64,000 bases of DNA, taken from the NCBI RefSeq assembly GCF_021390535.1, contig NZ_JAJUXG010000004.1, positions 124,001 to 188,000 of the forward strand, written 5' to 3'. The DNA comes from Dyadobacter sp. CY312 (GTDB lineage Bacteria; Bacteroidota; Bacteroidia; Cytophagales; Spirosomataceae). Under the pieces are notes generated by a model. It made no database searches. It was given only the letters and a program-made list of their open reading frames with translations, and was not told the DNA's origin. Positions 1 to 8,882 of this stretch are shown piece after piece (positions within the stretch are counted from its first letter, which is position 1; the number at the start of each line of letters is the position of its first letter). Made by a program: the position numbers and the translations under genes.

Positions 1-2057
1 CTTATTACATGTCTCTGGGCTATTTGAGCAATGAGGGGATTGTTGTTGGAGATAAATTTAGTACGGTGAGGGCAAGACTTAATCTGGAAGGAAAAGTGAA
101 TAAATTCCTTTCCGTGGGAATGAATACCCAATTTGCAAATAGGGACGAAAGTCAAATTCCGGTGGATTATCGTCTTGCGCCTAATTTGTCGCCATGGGGT
201 TCAGAATTTAATGCGGATGGAACCTACAAATGGAGACCAAACGAAGAGGCCAGCGGAGGAAATCATCCATACTATGCTCCCAGTTTTACAACCAGGGATA
301 AAGGATCTATTACTCTCAATTCAGTAATATTTGCCAAAGTGAACCTGCCTTTTGGTATTACTTATCAGGCAAATTTTACACCCCGTTATGAATTTTACCA
401 TCGTTATAATGCGGAATCTTCAAAACATGCGGAGTGGGCTGCTGAAGGAGGACGTGCCTCAAGAAGGGAAAATACATTCCTGAACTGGCAGATTGATAAC
501 ATTCTGAAATGGAACAAGACTTTTGCTGAAAAACACAACTTTGATGTCACTTTACTGGTGAATGCAGAAAAATACAGAAGTTGGGAAGACAGTACCTCTA
601 ACAAAGGCTTTGCACCAAATGATAACTTAGGTTATCACAATATGCAGGCAGGTAGCGCACCTATCATGTGGAGCAGAGATGAAGTGAGTAGTGGTGATGC
701 ATTAATGACTCGCTTGTTCTATTCGTTTAAAGACCGATACATGGTTACGTTGTCGGCGCGTAGGGATGGATATTCTGCATTCGGTCAGAAAAATCCCCGT
801 GCAGTGTTTACCTCGGCAGCATTGGGATGGGTGTTTACCGATGAGCCATTTTTTAAAGTGAACTGGTTAACCTACGGGAAATTGAGGGTATCCTATGGGA
901 ACAATGGTAACCGGGATATAGGAAGATATGATGCACTTTCAAATCTGGCTACAGGCAAATACCTTCATGTGAATTCCGGGGGAACAGTATATCAGGTAAG
1001 TCAACTATATGTGGATCGAATGGCTAATCCTAACCTTAAATGGGAAATTACTAATTCTCTCAATTTTGGGTTAGACTTCTCTTTGCTAAACGGTATTGTT
1101 GATGGTAGCTTGGAATTGTACAAATCCTCAACTAAGGACTTGCTCGTAAAACGCGCACTGCCAAATGTTTTAGGTTTCGATTTTGTACTTGATAATCTGG
1201 GACAGGTAGATAATAAGGGATTGGAATTGAGCCTGAACTCTAATAACATGAAAAGAGAAAATTTTTCATGGAGAACCACTTTTAACCTTCAGATGAACAG
1301 GAATAAAATCGTGAGTCTATATGGCAATATGATCCCTGAAACGGATGCCGCAGGAAATGTAATCGGGCAACGCGAGGCGGATGATATAACCAACAAATGG
1401 TTTATCGGGCACGCAATTGATGAGCTATGGAATTATAAAGTATTGGGGGTGTGGCAGAAAGAGGAAGTGGAAGAAGCGAAGAAATATGGCGTCAAACCGG
1501 GGGACCATAAGATATTGGATGTTAATGGTGATGGCAAGTTTACTAATGAGGATAAAGTGTTCCAAGGATACAAAACTCCTCGTGCGAGACTGACTCTCAG
1601 GAATGAGTTTAAACTATTCAAAAATTTCGATGTAGCATTTATGCTGTATTCTTATCTGGGGCAGAAGAATGAGTTTAATGAGATGAAAAACAGGCCTGGA
1701 TTCCCTGATCGTAGTAGTTCCTATGTATTCCCATACTGGACAGAGGAAAATCGCAACAACGAATGGGCACGTCTTTATTCAAGCGAAGGATCTGCAACAG
1801 GTTATGCAGTTTACAGAAGCAAGTCATTTGTCCGTTTCGAAAGCCTTTCTTTAGCATATACCATACCTAAAACGTTGGTGCAGAAAATTAATATACAGAA
1901 TCTTCGCGTTTACGGAAATGTTCGCAACATAGGTTATATTTCTAAATGGAAATTCTGGGATCCGGAAAGCGGTACGAATGGTGACACCAATCAAGATCTG
2001 AATGTTTCGGTGCCGAGTCCGCGAATTATCACTGTTGGTCTGGATATCACTTTATAA
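1..2057 (+). CDS. SusC-like TonB-dependent outer-membrane transporter, 3' part
   Basis: This is the C-terminal part of a SusC/RagA-type TonB-dependent transporter, the outer-membrane channel that imports glycan fragments bound by its SusD partner. The reading frame is open to the left window edge, so the N-terminal carboxypeptidase-like and plug domains lie outside. The visible ~685 residues are a beta-barrel with many aromatic, alternating strands, a DVNGDGKFTNEDK loop (typical of late SusC barrel sequence) and the family ending VGLDITL with a terminal hydrophobic residue. A susD gene follows after 13 bases, which fits a SusC/SusD operon. The family call is firm; the substrate cannot be read from this part. 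Confidence 0.93.
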   Translation, partial: YYMSLGYLSNEGIVVGDKFSTVRARLNLEGKVNKFLSVGMNTQFANRDESQIPVDYRLAPNLSPWGSEFNADGTYKWRPNEEASGGNHPYYAPSFTTRDKGSITLNSVIFAKVNLPFGITYQANFTPRYEFYHRYNAESSKHAEWAAEGGRASRRENTFLNWQIDNILKWNKTFAEKHNFDVTLLVNAEKYRSWEDSTSNKGFAPNDNLGYHNMQAGSAPIMWSRDEVSSGDALMTRLFYSFKDRYMVTLSARRDGYSAFGQKNPRAVFTSAALGWVFTDEPFFKVNWLTYGKLRVSYGNNGNRDIGRYDALSNLATGKYLHVNSGGTVYQVSQLYVDRMANPNLKWEITNSLNFGLDFSLLNGIVDGSLELYKSSTKDLLVKRALPNVLGFDFVLDNLGQVDNKGLELSLNSNNMKRENFSWRTTFNLQMNRNKIVSLYGNMIPETDAAGNVIGQREADDITNKWFIGHAIDELWNYKVLGVWQKEEVEEAKKYGVKPGDHKILDVNGDGKFTNEDKVFQGYKTPRARLTLRNEFKLFKNFDVAFMLYSYLGQKNEFNEMKNRPGFPDRSSSYVFPYWTEENRNNEWARLYSSEGSATGYAVYRSKSFVRFESLSLAYTIPKTLVQKINIQNLRVYGNVRNIGYISKWKFWDPESGTNGDTNQDLNVSVPSPRIITVGLDITL

Positions 2058-2070
2058 CATTTTCAATTAC

Positions 2071-3909
2071 ATGGAATCGATATTTAATAAATTCAAATAT
2101 ATAATGATCCTTTCGCCGCTTATCGCCGGCGTGATGCTAACAAGTTGCAAGGAGAGTTGGCTTAGTCCTGAACCCTTGTCTTTTTATGATCCTGACAAGA
2201 CGTTTAACGACGTGGGTGGGTTGAAAGCTGCGATAATTGCATGTGAGAGGAACCTGAGATTGGAATGGTATGGAGATGCAGCTCCTATGATTACCGAATC
2301 CATTTTTTCTGATATTGCTGTGGATGGTACAACGGATAAGTCGGGACCTGCTCAAGACTTGAATCTGTTGATTACACCGGATGCTCAGTTGAACCACACC
2401 GACTATAATAAAATTGGATGGTACTGGCTGGAAGGCTTTAAGGGTATTAAATATGCTAATGTGGTCGTTTCTCGAATTGATCAGCCCCAGAATTATAAGG
2501 ATGAAGCCGAGAAGAATTCGATTCTTGGCGCAGCTTATTTTCATAGAGCTGCAAGATATTACCGGTTAACTCAACAATTTGGCGATGTACCCCTGATTTT
2601 AGACGAGGTAATCGGGCCAAAACTTGATTTTAGTACCACAAAACGTGAGGTTATTCTTGCCAAAATGAAGCAAGACCTAGAATTTGCTGAGCAATGGGTT
2701 CCAGCAATAACAGACAAGGGATCAGTTAATAAAGGTTCCGTAAGTCATTTGCTTACCAAAGTAAATCTGGCTCTTGGACTATTCGATGACGCAATTAAGT
2801 CAGCAAGTAATGTAATTAACGGAAGTCCTCACCGGCTCATGACAGCCCGTTTCGGTGTCGATGCAAGTAATGCTTCTAGAAATGTAATCTGGGATCTTCA
2901 TCGTCCTGCAAATAAAGCTGTGTCCACAAATACAGAAGGACTGATGTTGGTGATTGACAGGTTAAATGTTGAAGGAAATGTTGTCGATGGTATTCAGTTG
3001 ATGCGTAACGCCGTACCTTTCTGGCACAACAATATCAATACACCAGCAGGCAATCGCGGAACTATTGATACATACAACATCGAGATTGATCAAATTACTA
3101 AGATTGGACGAGGAATTGGTCGGTTGCGTCCAACTTACTATTCTCAGGAAGGCGTTTGGGATGACACGAAGGACTTGAGACATGCCCCGGGTAACTGGAT
3201 GCGGATGGAAGATTTGGTTTATAATAATCCATCCATCAAGGCCACTGATCCTTACTACGGAAAGAATCTTCAGTTTCGTAATGCGGCTGGGGGATTGCTA
3301 ACGATTGATACGATTCGTTGCTGGTTTGATTGGCCGGCGTATAAGTTATTTGTTGAGGACCCTCAAAGAGTGCAGCCGGCGGGTGGAAATACGGATTGGT
3401 ATGTGTTCAGATTGGCGGAAACGTATCTGTTGCGAGCGGAGGCATACGCCTGGAAAGGTGATTTAGTCAATGCCGCCGCAGATATCAATGCTGTCAGAAC
3501 AAGAGCGAACTGTAGTCCTGTCACGCCTGCTAGCGTCAACATCGGAACCATACTAGATGAGCGTGCTCGTGAGCTATATTTTGAGGAGCCTCGCAAGACG
3601 GAACTAACCAGAGTTGCTTATATTTTTGCCATGACGGGAAAGCCCGCCCCCAATGGAAAAACATATAGCCTGGATCGATTTTCTGACGAAAACTATTTTT
3701 ATGATCGTGTGATGCAAAAAAGTGACTTTTATAACAAAGGTGTACGAACCCGCCATGCGGATGAATACACCATGAGTCCTTATCATGTGCTATGGCCTGT
3801 TCCTCAGTCTGCAATTGATGGTAATGTGCAGGGGGTAATCAATCAAAATAAAGGTTATAATGGATATGAGCGCAATATTCCGCCGCTAACGGAAATTCCT
3901 GCGAAATAA
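2071..3909 (+). CDS. RagB/SusD-family nutrient-binding outer-membrane lipoprotein
   Basis: SusD-like lipoproteins cap the SusC channel on the cell surface and bind the incoming glycan. I chose the ATG at 2071 because it gives a short lipoprotein signal ending in the lipobox LTSC (MLTSCKES); the longer frame overlaps susC. The protein is 612 residues. It carries the SusD N-terminal pattern after the cysteine (WLSPEPLSFYDPDKTF), a central TPR-like helical region (ILGAAYFHRAARYYRLTQQFGDVPL) and the C-terminal RLAETYLLRAEAYAWKGD and DERARELYFEE motifs of the family. It lies 13 bases after the susC end. Confidence is high for the family and low for the ligand. Confidence 0.95.
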   Translation: MESIFNKFKYIMILSPLIAGVMLTSCKESWLSPEPLSFYDPDKTFNDVGGLKAAIIACERNLRLEWYGDAAPMITESIFSDIAVDGTTDKSGPAQDLNLLITPDAQLNHTDYNKIGWYWLEGFKGIKYANVVVSRIDQPQNYKDEAEKNSILGAAYFHRAARYYRLTQQFGDVPLILDEVIGPKLDFSTTKREVILAKMKQDLEFAEQWVPAITDKGSVNKGSVSHLLTKVNLALGLFDDAIKSASNVINGSPHRLMTARFGVDASNASRNVIWDLHRPANKAVSTNTEGLMLVIDRLNVEGNVVDGIQLMRNAVPFWHNNINTPAGNRGTIDTYNIEIDQITKIGRGIGRLRPTYYSQEGVWDDTKDLRHAPGNWMRMEDLVYNNPSIKATDPYYGKNLQFRNAAGGLLTIDTIRCWFDWPAYKLFVEDPQRVQPAGGNTDWYVFRLAETYLLRAEAYAWKGDLVNAAADINAVRTRANCSPVTPASVNIGTILDERARELYFEEPRKTELTRVAYIFAMTGKPAPNGKTYSLDRFSDENYFYDRVMQKSDFYNKGVRTRHADEYTMSPYHVLWPVPQSAIDGNVQGVINQNKGYNGYERNIPPLTEIPAK

Positions 3910-3957
3910 AAGTAGGTTGGGAATTTGTTAGGTGGTGAAAGGTAATTAGTGAATTCG

Positions 3958-3992
3958 ACGGTCTGTCCGGCATTTGCCAGGCAGACCGTTTT
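3958..3992 (+). terminator. Rho-independent terminator after susD
   Basis: A 10-bp stem, ACGGTCTGTC pairing with GGCAGACCGT (one G-U type mismatch) around a 12-base loop, is followed by a short T-run. It lies 49 bases past the susD stop and probably ends the susC/susD transcript. Confidence 0.6.
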
Positions 3993-4027
3993 CTAGTTTG
4001 GCGTTAGATGTAATAGTCTTTTATTAC

Positions 4028-4095
4028 GGTGCGCTGCACCTGATGGGAAATCTTTGTTGATGGCTTTTCTACAAATATTATCGGTGCGCTGCACC
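4028..4095. repeat. Pair of GGTGCGCTGCACC inverted-repeat motifs
   Basis: The 13-base motif GGTGCGCTGCACC, itself a 5-bp inverted repeat around GCT, occurs at 4028-4040 and again at 4083-4095, 55 bases apart, in the 355-base gap between susD and the sugar isomerase gene. Nothing else coding is visible in this gap (3910-4264) beyond the terminator. The motif could be a protein-binding site or a dispersed intergenic repeat. Confidence 0.5.
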
Positions 4096-4264
4096 TTGGA
4101 GTTTGTTTGTGAACTTTGTGTCTTTTTTGTGGTGAAAACAATGCGGCAGAAATTTCTATTGTTTCCATCCGTCCAAAGCCCAACTTGTTTTACGGGGAGG
4201 TTGGTGCTTTTATTCGTCTTGTCATAAATAAGTTACCACATTCCTGACCTTAATTCAAAACAAG

Positions 4265-5173
4265 ATGAACAACATGGACCGTAGGATCTTTCTGCGTAAT
4301 ATTTCCCTTGCTTCCGGGGCACTGCTCACATCTGTTGCCTGGGCAGAAACATTTGCAAAAAAGGGAGCTTTTAAAATTGGCTATTCTTCAATTACCTGGG
4401 GAGGTAAAGATTTGCAGGCCATAGAAGATTTGGCTTCGCTAGGGTATAAGGGTATTCAATTAAGGGCCAACACGTTTGCTCCATACCGTACCAAAGTTTC
4501 AGAATTGAAGGATGCATTGGTGAAACATGATTTGCAGCTGGCTATGTTTTCAAGCGGGAATGTGGAGGTGGATCCCGCAAAGTTTCAAAGTACGGTAGAC
4601 ACCCATGTTGCGCATGCCAGTTTTGTAAAAGCACTTGGCGGAAATGCTTTGCAGGTCACAAACAGTCTGCGAAAAAATAACCAGGCGCCTACCACAGAAG
4701 AGCTCAAAAAACTTACCGAAGTGATGAATGAGATTGGGAAGCAAACTGCCGACCTCGGTGTACAGACGGTTTATCACAACCACATGAACCAATGGGGAGA
4801 GACACCGGAAGAAGTGGATGTGATTGTTCAGGCTATGAACCCGAAATATGTGAAGTTGTTGCTGGACATTGCACATTACAAGCAGGGTGGAGGCGAGCCG
4901 CAGGAAGCTGTTGTCAAATACAAGGACATCATTCATGCCTTGCACCTCAAAGATACCAAAGCGGTTGAATCGAAAAGCGGATATAAATTCGTGGAGCTTG
5001 GTCAGGGAAGGGTGGACGTACCGGCTGTGTTTGCGGCATTAAATAAGGTAAAGTTCAAAGGCTGGGCAGTTGTGGAGCTCGACGGTGTTCCTGATCCTGA
5101 CAAAACGCCGATCCAGTGTGCGGAGATAAATAAAAAATATATTACGGAGACTTTGAAGTGTTCGCTAAGTTGA
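4265..5173 (+). CDS. Sugar phosphate isomerase/epimerase family protein (xylose isomerase-like TIM barrel), Tat signal
   Basis: This is a 302-residue AP endonuclease 2/xylose isomerase-like TIM barrel. The start carries a twin-arginine-like signal (RRIFLRN, then a hydrophobic stretch to SVAWAET), so the folded enzyme is probably exported to the periplasm. An ATG at 4274 is an alternative start that keeps the same signal. Metal-site-like motifs are YHNHMNQWG, LLDIAHY, LHLKDT and a terminal VELDG. Members act as isomerases, epimerases or lyases on sugars, and those next to DUF1080 and Gfo/Idh/MocA genes have been linked to 3-keto-sugar metabolism. That role here is inferred from the neighbours. 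Confidence 0.88.
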   Translation: MNNMDRRIFLRNISLASGALLTSVAWAETFAKKGAFKIGYSSITWGGKDLQAIEDLASLGYKGIQLRANTFAPYRTKVSELKDALVKHDLQLAMFSSGNVEVDPAKFQSTVDTHVAHASFVKALGGNALQVTNSLRKNNQAPTTEELKKLTEVMNEIGKQTADLGVQTVYHNHMNQWGETPEEVDVIVQAMNPKYVKLLLDIAHYKQGGGEPQEAVVKYKDIIHALHLKDTKAVESKSGYKFVELGQGRVDVPAVFAALNKVKFKGWAVVELDGVPDPDKTPIQCAEINKKYITETLKCSLS

Positions 5174-5235
5174 AAAGAAGTGATTCAACGAAGTGTGCTG
5201 TATAATGTTTACTTCGTTGGATCACCTATCCAATG

Positions 5236-5592
5236 TTATAGTAAATGATGATCTTTCAGAAGCTGAGTCAAGATTTTGTCAGCAATATCGCTCTGTACGG
5301 ATTTGTCATATATTGACACAAGTGTAATGCGATCATCACTAATTTTGATACATGCAATTACCCTGGCACCTCCGGATTTGCCTCGGTTTTTTGAAGAGAT
5401 AGCCATTCTGATTTTGTAGCAATCCTTTCCAAGACTATCTCCCTGGAACGAGTTGTCAACAAGATTTTTCAGAAAAAGCCGAAAATCTGAGCCAATTGAA
5501 GGATACTTTTTGATATTGTAGACATAAGCAGGTCCACAGTCATCGCCCTGGCTATGAATCTGAGTCGACAATCCTGCACTTGGGTAGCACAC
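5236..5592 (-). CDS. Orphan RelE/ParE-like toxin, atypical N-terminus (possibly decayed)
   Basis: The C-terminal ~90 residues match the small RelE/ParE-superfamily toxins of Bacteroidota: KKYPSIGSDF, then LGKDCYKIRMAISSK, KSGGARVIACIKI and VSIYDKSVQSDI. Such toxins are normally preceded by an antitoxin gene and cleave mRNA or block gyrase. Here the frame begins with GTG, and no ATG occurs before the conserved core. The first ~25 residues do not look like the usual first beta strand and helix, and I find no antitoxin-like frame upstream (5593-5800). It may therefore be a remnant or have an unrecognised start. The sequence itself supports the family; activity is doubtful. Confidence 0.55.
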   Translation of the reverse strand: MCYPSAGLSTQIHSQGDDCGPAYVYNIKKYPSIGSDFRLFLKNLVDNSFQGDSLGKDCYKIRMAISSKNRGKSGGARVIACIKISDDRITLVSIYDKSVQSDIADKILTQLLKDHHLL

Positions 5593-5711
5593 TGCCTGGG
5601 GTTGATCATTTTATCAATTTCAGCCTTCACCGCATCAATGGAACTGGAAAGGTTTGTAACCGTTTTGTGGCATTTATAACTTAAAATTTCATTAGTTAAA
5701 TACCTTCTCTG

Positions 5712-5733
5712 TACTTTGTAAGGGTATATACCC
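5712..5733 (+). promoter_or_regulatory. Possible promoter -7 element and palindromic operator
   Basis: TACTTTG (5712-5718), resembling a variant of the Bacteroidota -7 element TAnnTTTG, is followed four bases later by the perfect 12-bp palindrome GGGTATATACCC (5722-5733). The pair lies about 100 bases upstream of the DUF1080 gene. A role in its transcription is an inference; the rest of 5593-5827 shows no gene. Confidence 0.3.
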
Positions 5734-5827
5734 GTTATTTTCGTTTATAGCTATTGAAGGATAATTCGAGCCTCAGTGCTAAATTATATTTGTTAATTAC
5801 CAACAACCCCGCTTGCCGTTTTCTAAT

Positions 5828-7195
5828 ATGAAGAGATCAAGGATCTACGCCGCAGTATTACTCACAATACTTGTTGTATCAACCACATATGCCCAGAAAT
5901 CCAAAGACGGATGGCAGAGCTTGTTTAATGGAAAAGACCTTTCTGGCTGGAAACAGCTGAATGGAAAAGCCACTTACGAAGTAAAGGACGGAGCCATCGT
6001 GGGCACATCTGTCATGGATACGCCCAATTCTTTCCTGACAACAGAGAAAGATTATGGCGATTTTATATTTGAGTGTGAACTGAAAGTTGACAACAAACTG
6101 AATTCCGGAATTCAGATCCGCAGCCTTTCCAAGCCGGATTATATGAATGGTCGTGTACATGGCTATCAGGTGGAGATAGACCCGAGTGACCGTGCCTATT
6201 CCGGTGGGATTTATGATGAAGCCCGTCGAGGCTGGCTTTACCCTTTGGATATTAATCCGGCAGGTAAAAAAGCATTTAAGAAAGATCAGTGGAACAAATA
6301 CCGCATTGAAGCAATCGGAAACACAATCCGCACATTCGTAAATGATGTGCCTGTTGCCTATCTGGTTGATGACGTTACGCCAGTCGGATTTATTTGTTTG
6401 CAGGTACATTCGATCGGAAAGGATCAGAGCCGTGAGGGAACTCAGGTGAGCTGGAAAAATATCCGCATTAAAACTACTAACCTGAAACCAAGTCCTGCAA
6501 GTGACATTCGTATCGTGAATATGATTCCGAATTCGATCACGGATACAGAGAAAAAAGCGGGCTGGAAACAGCTTTATGATGGTAAAACAGTAGATCAGTG
6601 GAGAGCATACGGCGGCACTGAATTTCCATCTAAAAGATGGAGCTACAACGACGGTACCATTACGATCTCAAAATCGGACGGATCAGAAACCGGGAATGAC
6701 ATCGTAACCAAGCAGCTTTACGGTCCTGCATTTGAGTTTCAATTTGAATTTAAACTGACAGAAGGAGCAAACAGCGGAGTCAAATACTTTGTTGATCAGA
6801 AGTTCAATTCAAAAGGGAAATCCGGAATAGGTTGTGAGTTCCAGGTACTAGACGATGCCAAACATCCGGATGCTAAAATGGGCAAAAATGGAAACCGTAC
6901 CATCGCTTCATTATATGATGTGATCACTTCTGAAAAACCAGCTAATGCCATCAAGAAGATCGGAGAGTGGAACCAGGGACGAATTGTGGTTAAAAAGGAT
7001 GGAACCGTTCAGCATTTCTTAAATAATTATAAAGTTGTTGAGTATGTTAGAGGATCCCAGGCTTTTAAGGACTTGGTAGCCGGCTCGAAGTTTAAAGACT
7101 TTGACGGATTCGGGATGTCAGAAAAAGGAAATCTTCTTCTTCAGGATCACGGGGATAATGTTTCATTCCGGAGTTTGAAGATTAAGGAGCAGTAG
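5828..7195 (+). CDS. Tandem DUF1080 protein (3-keto-disaccharide hydrolase-type domains)
   Basis: The 455-residue secreted protein has a signal peptide (hydrophobic AAVLLTILVV, ending TYAQ) and two DUF1080 (LamG/concanavalin-like) domains. The first starts near residue 26 with GWQSLFNGKDLSGW and the second near residue 243 with GWKQLYDGKTVDQW. Both carry the family pattern of NSG[IV] segments (NSGIQIRS and NSGVKYFV). DUF1080 members have been characterised as 3-keto-glycoside hydrolases or lyases acting after a Gfo/Idh/MocA oxidoreductase, and such a gene follows directly. I used the ATG at 5828 rather than the TTG at 5813 because it begins the signal peptide. The fusion of two copies is notable; one copy may serve mainly in binding. 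Confidence 0.9.
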   Translation: MKRSRIYAAVLLTILVVSTTYAQKSKDGWQSLFNGKDLSGWKQLNGKATYEVKDGAIVGTSVMDTPNSFLTTEKDYGDFIFECELKVDNKLNSGIQIRSLSKPDYMNGRVHGYQVEIDPSDRAYSGGIYDEARRGWLYPLDINPAGKKAFKKDQWNKYRIEAIGNTIRTFVNDVPVAYLVDDVTPVGFICLQVHSIGKDQSREGTQVSWKNIRIKTTNLKPSPASDIRIVNMIPNSITDTEKKAGWKQLYDGKTVDQWRAYGGTEFPSKRWSYNDGTITISKSDGSETGNDIVTKQLYGPAFEFQFEFKLTEGANSGVKYFVDQKFNSKGKSGIGCEFQVLDDAKHPDAKMGKNGNRTIASLYDVITSEKPANAIKKIGEWNQGRIVVKKDGTVQHFLNNYKVVEYVRGSQAFKDLVAGSKFKDFDGFGMSEKGNLLLQDHGDNVSFRSLKIKEQ

Positions 7196-7196
7196 G

Positions 7197-7360
7197 GAAG
7201 TGAGAAGTAAAAAGTGAAAAGTCCGGTCTGAATGATTCTTGTCGGGCCGCGCAGGTCGGTCTGAACGGAAGTTAGGTGCAGTAAGGAAGTAAGAAGTGAA
7301 AAGTCCTGTCTGAACGATTTTTATCGGGTCGCGCAGTTCGGTCTGAACGGAAGTTAGGAG
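7197..7360. repeat. 82-bp imperfect tandem repeat, two copies
   Basis: Two direct copies of about 82 bases (7197-7278 and 7279-7360) fill most of the gap between the DUF1080 and oxidoreductase genes. Shared anchors such as GTGAAAAGTC (7214 and 7296) and CGGTCTGAACGGAAGTTAGG (7257 and 7339) are exactly 82 bases apart. The copies differ at several positions, so the duplication is not recent. No terminator or coding potential is evident. Confidence 0.75.
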
Positions 7361-7444
7361 CAGAACGGAGGTTATTGTCACCCATGCCCCAAGCTCCTTG
7401 CCCATTAACAATTAACTATTAAAAATTAACAATTAAAATATATC

Positions 7445-8785
7445 ATGACAACCAGAAGAGATTTCATAAAAAGTGCGGCTCTCGCTTCTGCCGGAGTAGC
7501 TGTTGGTACAAGCGCTTTCAGTGCTTCCAGTTACCGTCGTATTTTAGGTGCAAATGACAGAGTTCGTGTGGGGATTATCGGTTTTTCTGATCGTTTCCGC
7601 AGCTCATTGGCGCCAAGTTTTGCTGACCATGCCAAGGAATTGAACTTCGAGTTTATGGGTGTTTCCGATATATGGAACCGCCGCCGCGATGAAGCTGAAA
7701 AGTTTATGAAAGACAAAGGCTGGGCAACGAATGACTTTGTAAAGGCTCGTAATAACGAAGAATTGTTAGGTCGTAAAGACGTTGATGCGGTAATTATCAG
7801 TACTGCCGATTTCCAGCACGCATTACATTGCGCAGAAGCTGTGAAGTCCGGACGTGATGTATATGTTGAAAAACCTTTTGCTGAATCTTTGGAAGATGCA
7901 AGAGCGGTAATGAAAGCGGTTGATGCTTCCAAGCAGATCGTTCAGGTTGGATCGCAGCGCCGCAGTGCACCCAACTACCATGCTGCCCACGACTATATCA
8001 AATCAGGTAAATTCGGAGACATCACTACGGTAGAAATGACCTGGAATGTAAACCAGCCCGGACGTTGGAGAAGGAAAGAGCTTGTAGAGCAGATCAGAAA
8101 AGAGGATACAGACTGGGATCGCTTCCTGATGAACCGTCCGAAAGTTGCCTGGAATCCTCGTTTCTACCTTGAATTCCGTTTGTTCTATCCATATTCATCC
8201 GGTATTCCGGGACAATGGATGGCTCACCAGATTGACACCGTTCACTGGTTCTCAGGACTGGATGCTCCGCGTAACGTAGTTGCCAATGGTGGTATTTACA
8301 CATGGAAAGACGGAAGAACCAATGCTGATACGTTCAGCGCCACATTCGAGTACGGTCCGGAAGATGACAAGTCGAAAGGTTTTCAGGTAATTTATTCATC
8401 ACGTTTCAACAACGAAGCGGGTGGGGTTAAAGAATACTATTTCTCAAATGGAGGGATGATCAATCTGGACACCAACAAGATCACTTCCGAGGGTGGTTTG
8501 AAAGAGAAAGATGCGAAAGGCATGGGACTCAAAGCAAACCTGCTGACTGAAACTTCGCTTAAAGCGGGAGACAAAATTGCAACGGATGCCAATACAGGAG
8601 GAGACCCGATGACATCGCTTCACATGCGTAACTGGATGGAGTGTATCCGTAGCCGCAAGGAAACGAATGCACCTGCAAGAGTTGGGTTCAACCACTCGGT
8701 AGCAAACATCATGGCAACTCAGGCGCTTCATACTGGCAAAAGAGTTACGTGGGATACCAAGAAAAAGGATATCGTGTTAAGCTAA
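7445..8785 (+). CDS. Gfo/Idh/MocA-family oxidoreductase with Tat signal
   Basis: This 446-residue NAD(P)-dependent dehydrogenase begins with a twin-arginine signal (TTRRDFIKSAALASAGVAV), indicating folded export with its cofactor. The Rossmann part reads RVRVGIIGFSD and runs to the family EKPF motif (VYVEKPFAES), which holds the catalytic or cofactor-contacting lysine. The C-terminal alpha/beta domain includes QWMAHQIDTVHWF with a conserved histidine pair. The family oxidises a sugar hydroxyl, often at C3, or reduces the keto form. With the preceding DUF1080 and TIM-barrel genes it probably makes or processes 3-keto-glycosides. It shares the transcription direction with both neighbours. Confidence 0.92.
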   Translation: MTTRRDFIKSAALASAGVAVGTSAFSASSYRRILGANDRVRVGIIGFSDRFRSSLAPSFADHAKELNFEFMGVSDIWNRRRDEAEKFMKDKGWATNDFVKARNNEELLGRKDVDAVIISTADFQHALHCAEAVKSGRDVYVEKPFAESLEDARAVMKAVDASKQIVQVGSQRRSAPNYHAAHDYIKSGKFGDITTVEMTWNVNQPGRWRRKELVEQIRKEDTDWDRFLMNRPKVAWNPRFYLEFRLFYPYSSGIPGQWMAHQIDTVHWFSGLDAPRNVVANGGIYTWKDGRTNADTFSATFEYGPEDDKSKGFQVIYSSRFNNEAGGVKEYYFSNGGMINLDTNKITSEGGLKEKDAKGMGLKANLLTETSLKAGDKIATDANTGGDPMTSLHMRNWMECIRSRKETNAPARVGFNHSVANIMATQALHTGKRVTWDTKKKDIVLS

Positions 8786-8882
8786 GAAATTCATTTACCC
8801 GGAGTTATCAGGACGTTATGCAGTATTCGCTGTGAATCAATCTGATAACTCTGTGTTTTTATAACCATAAATTGATAATCAG

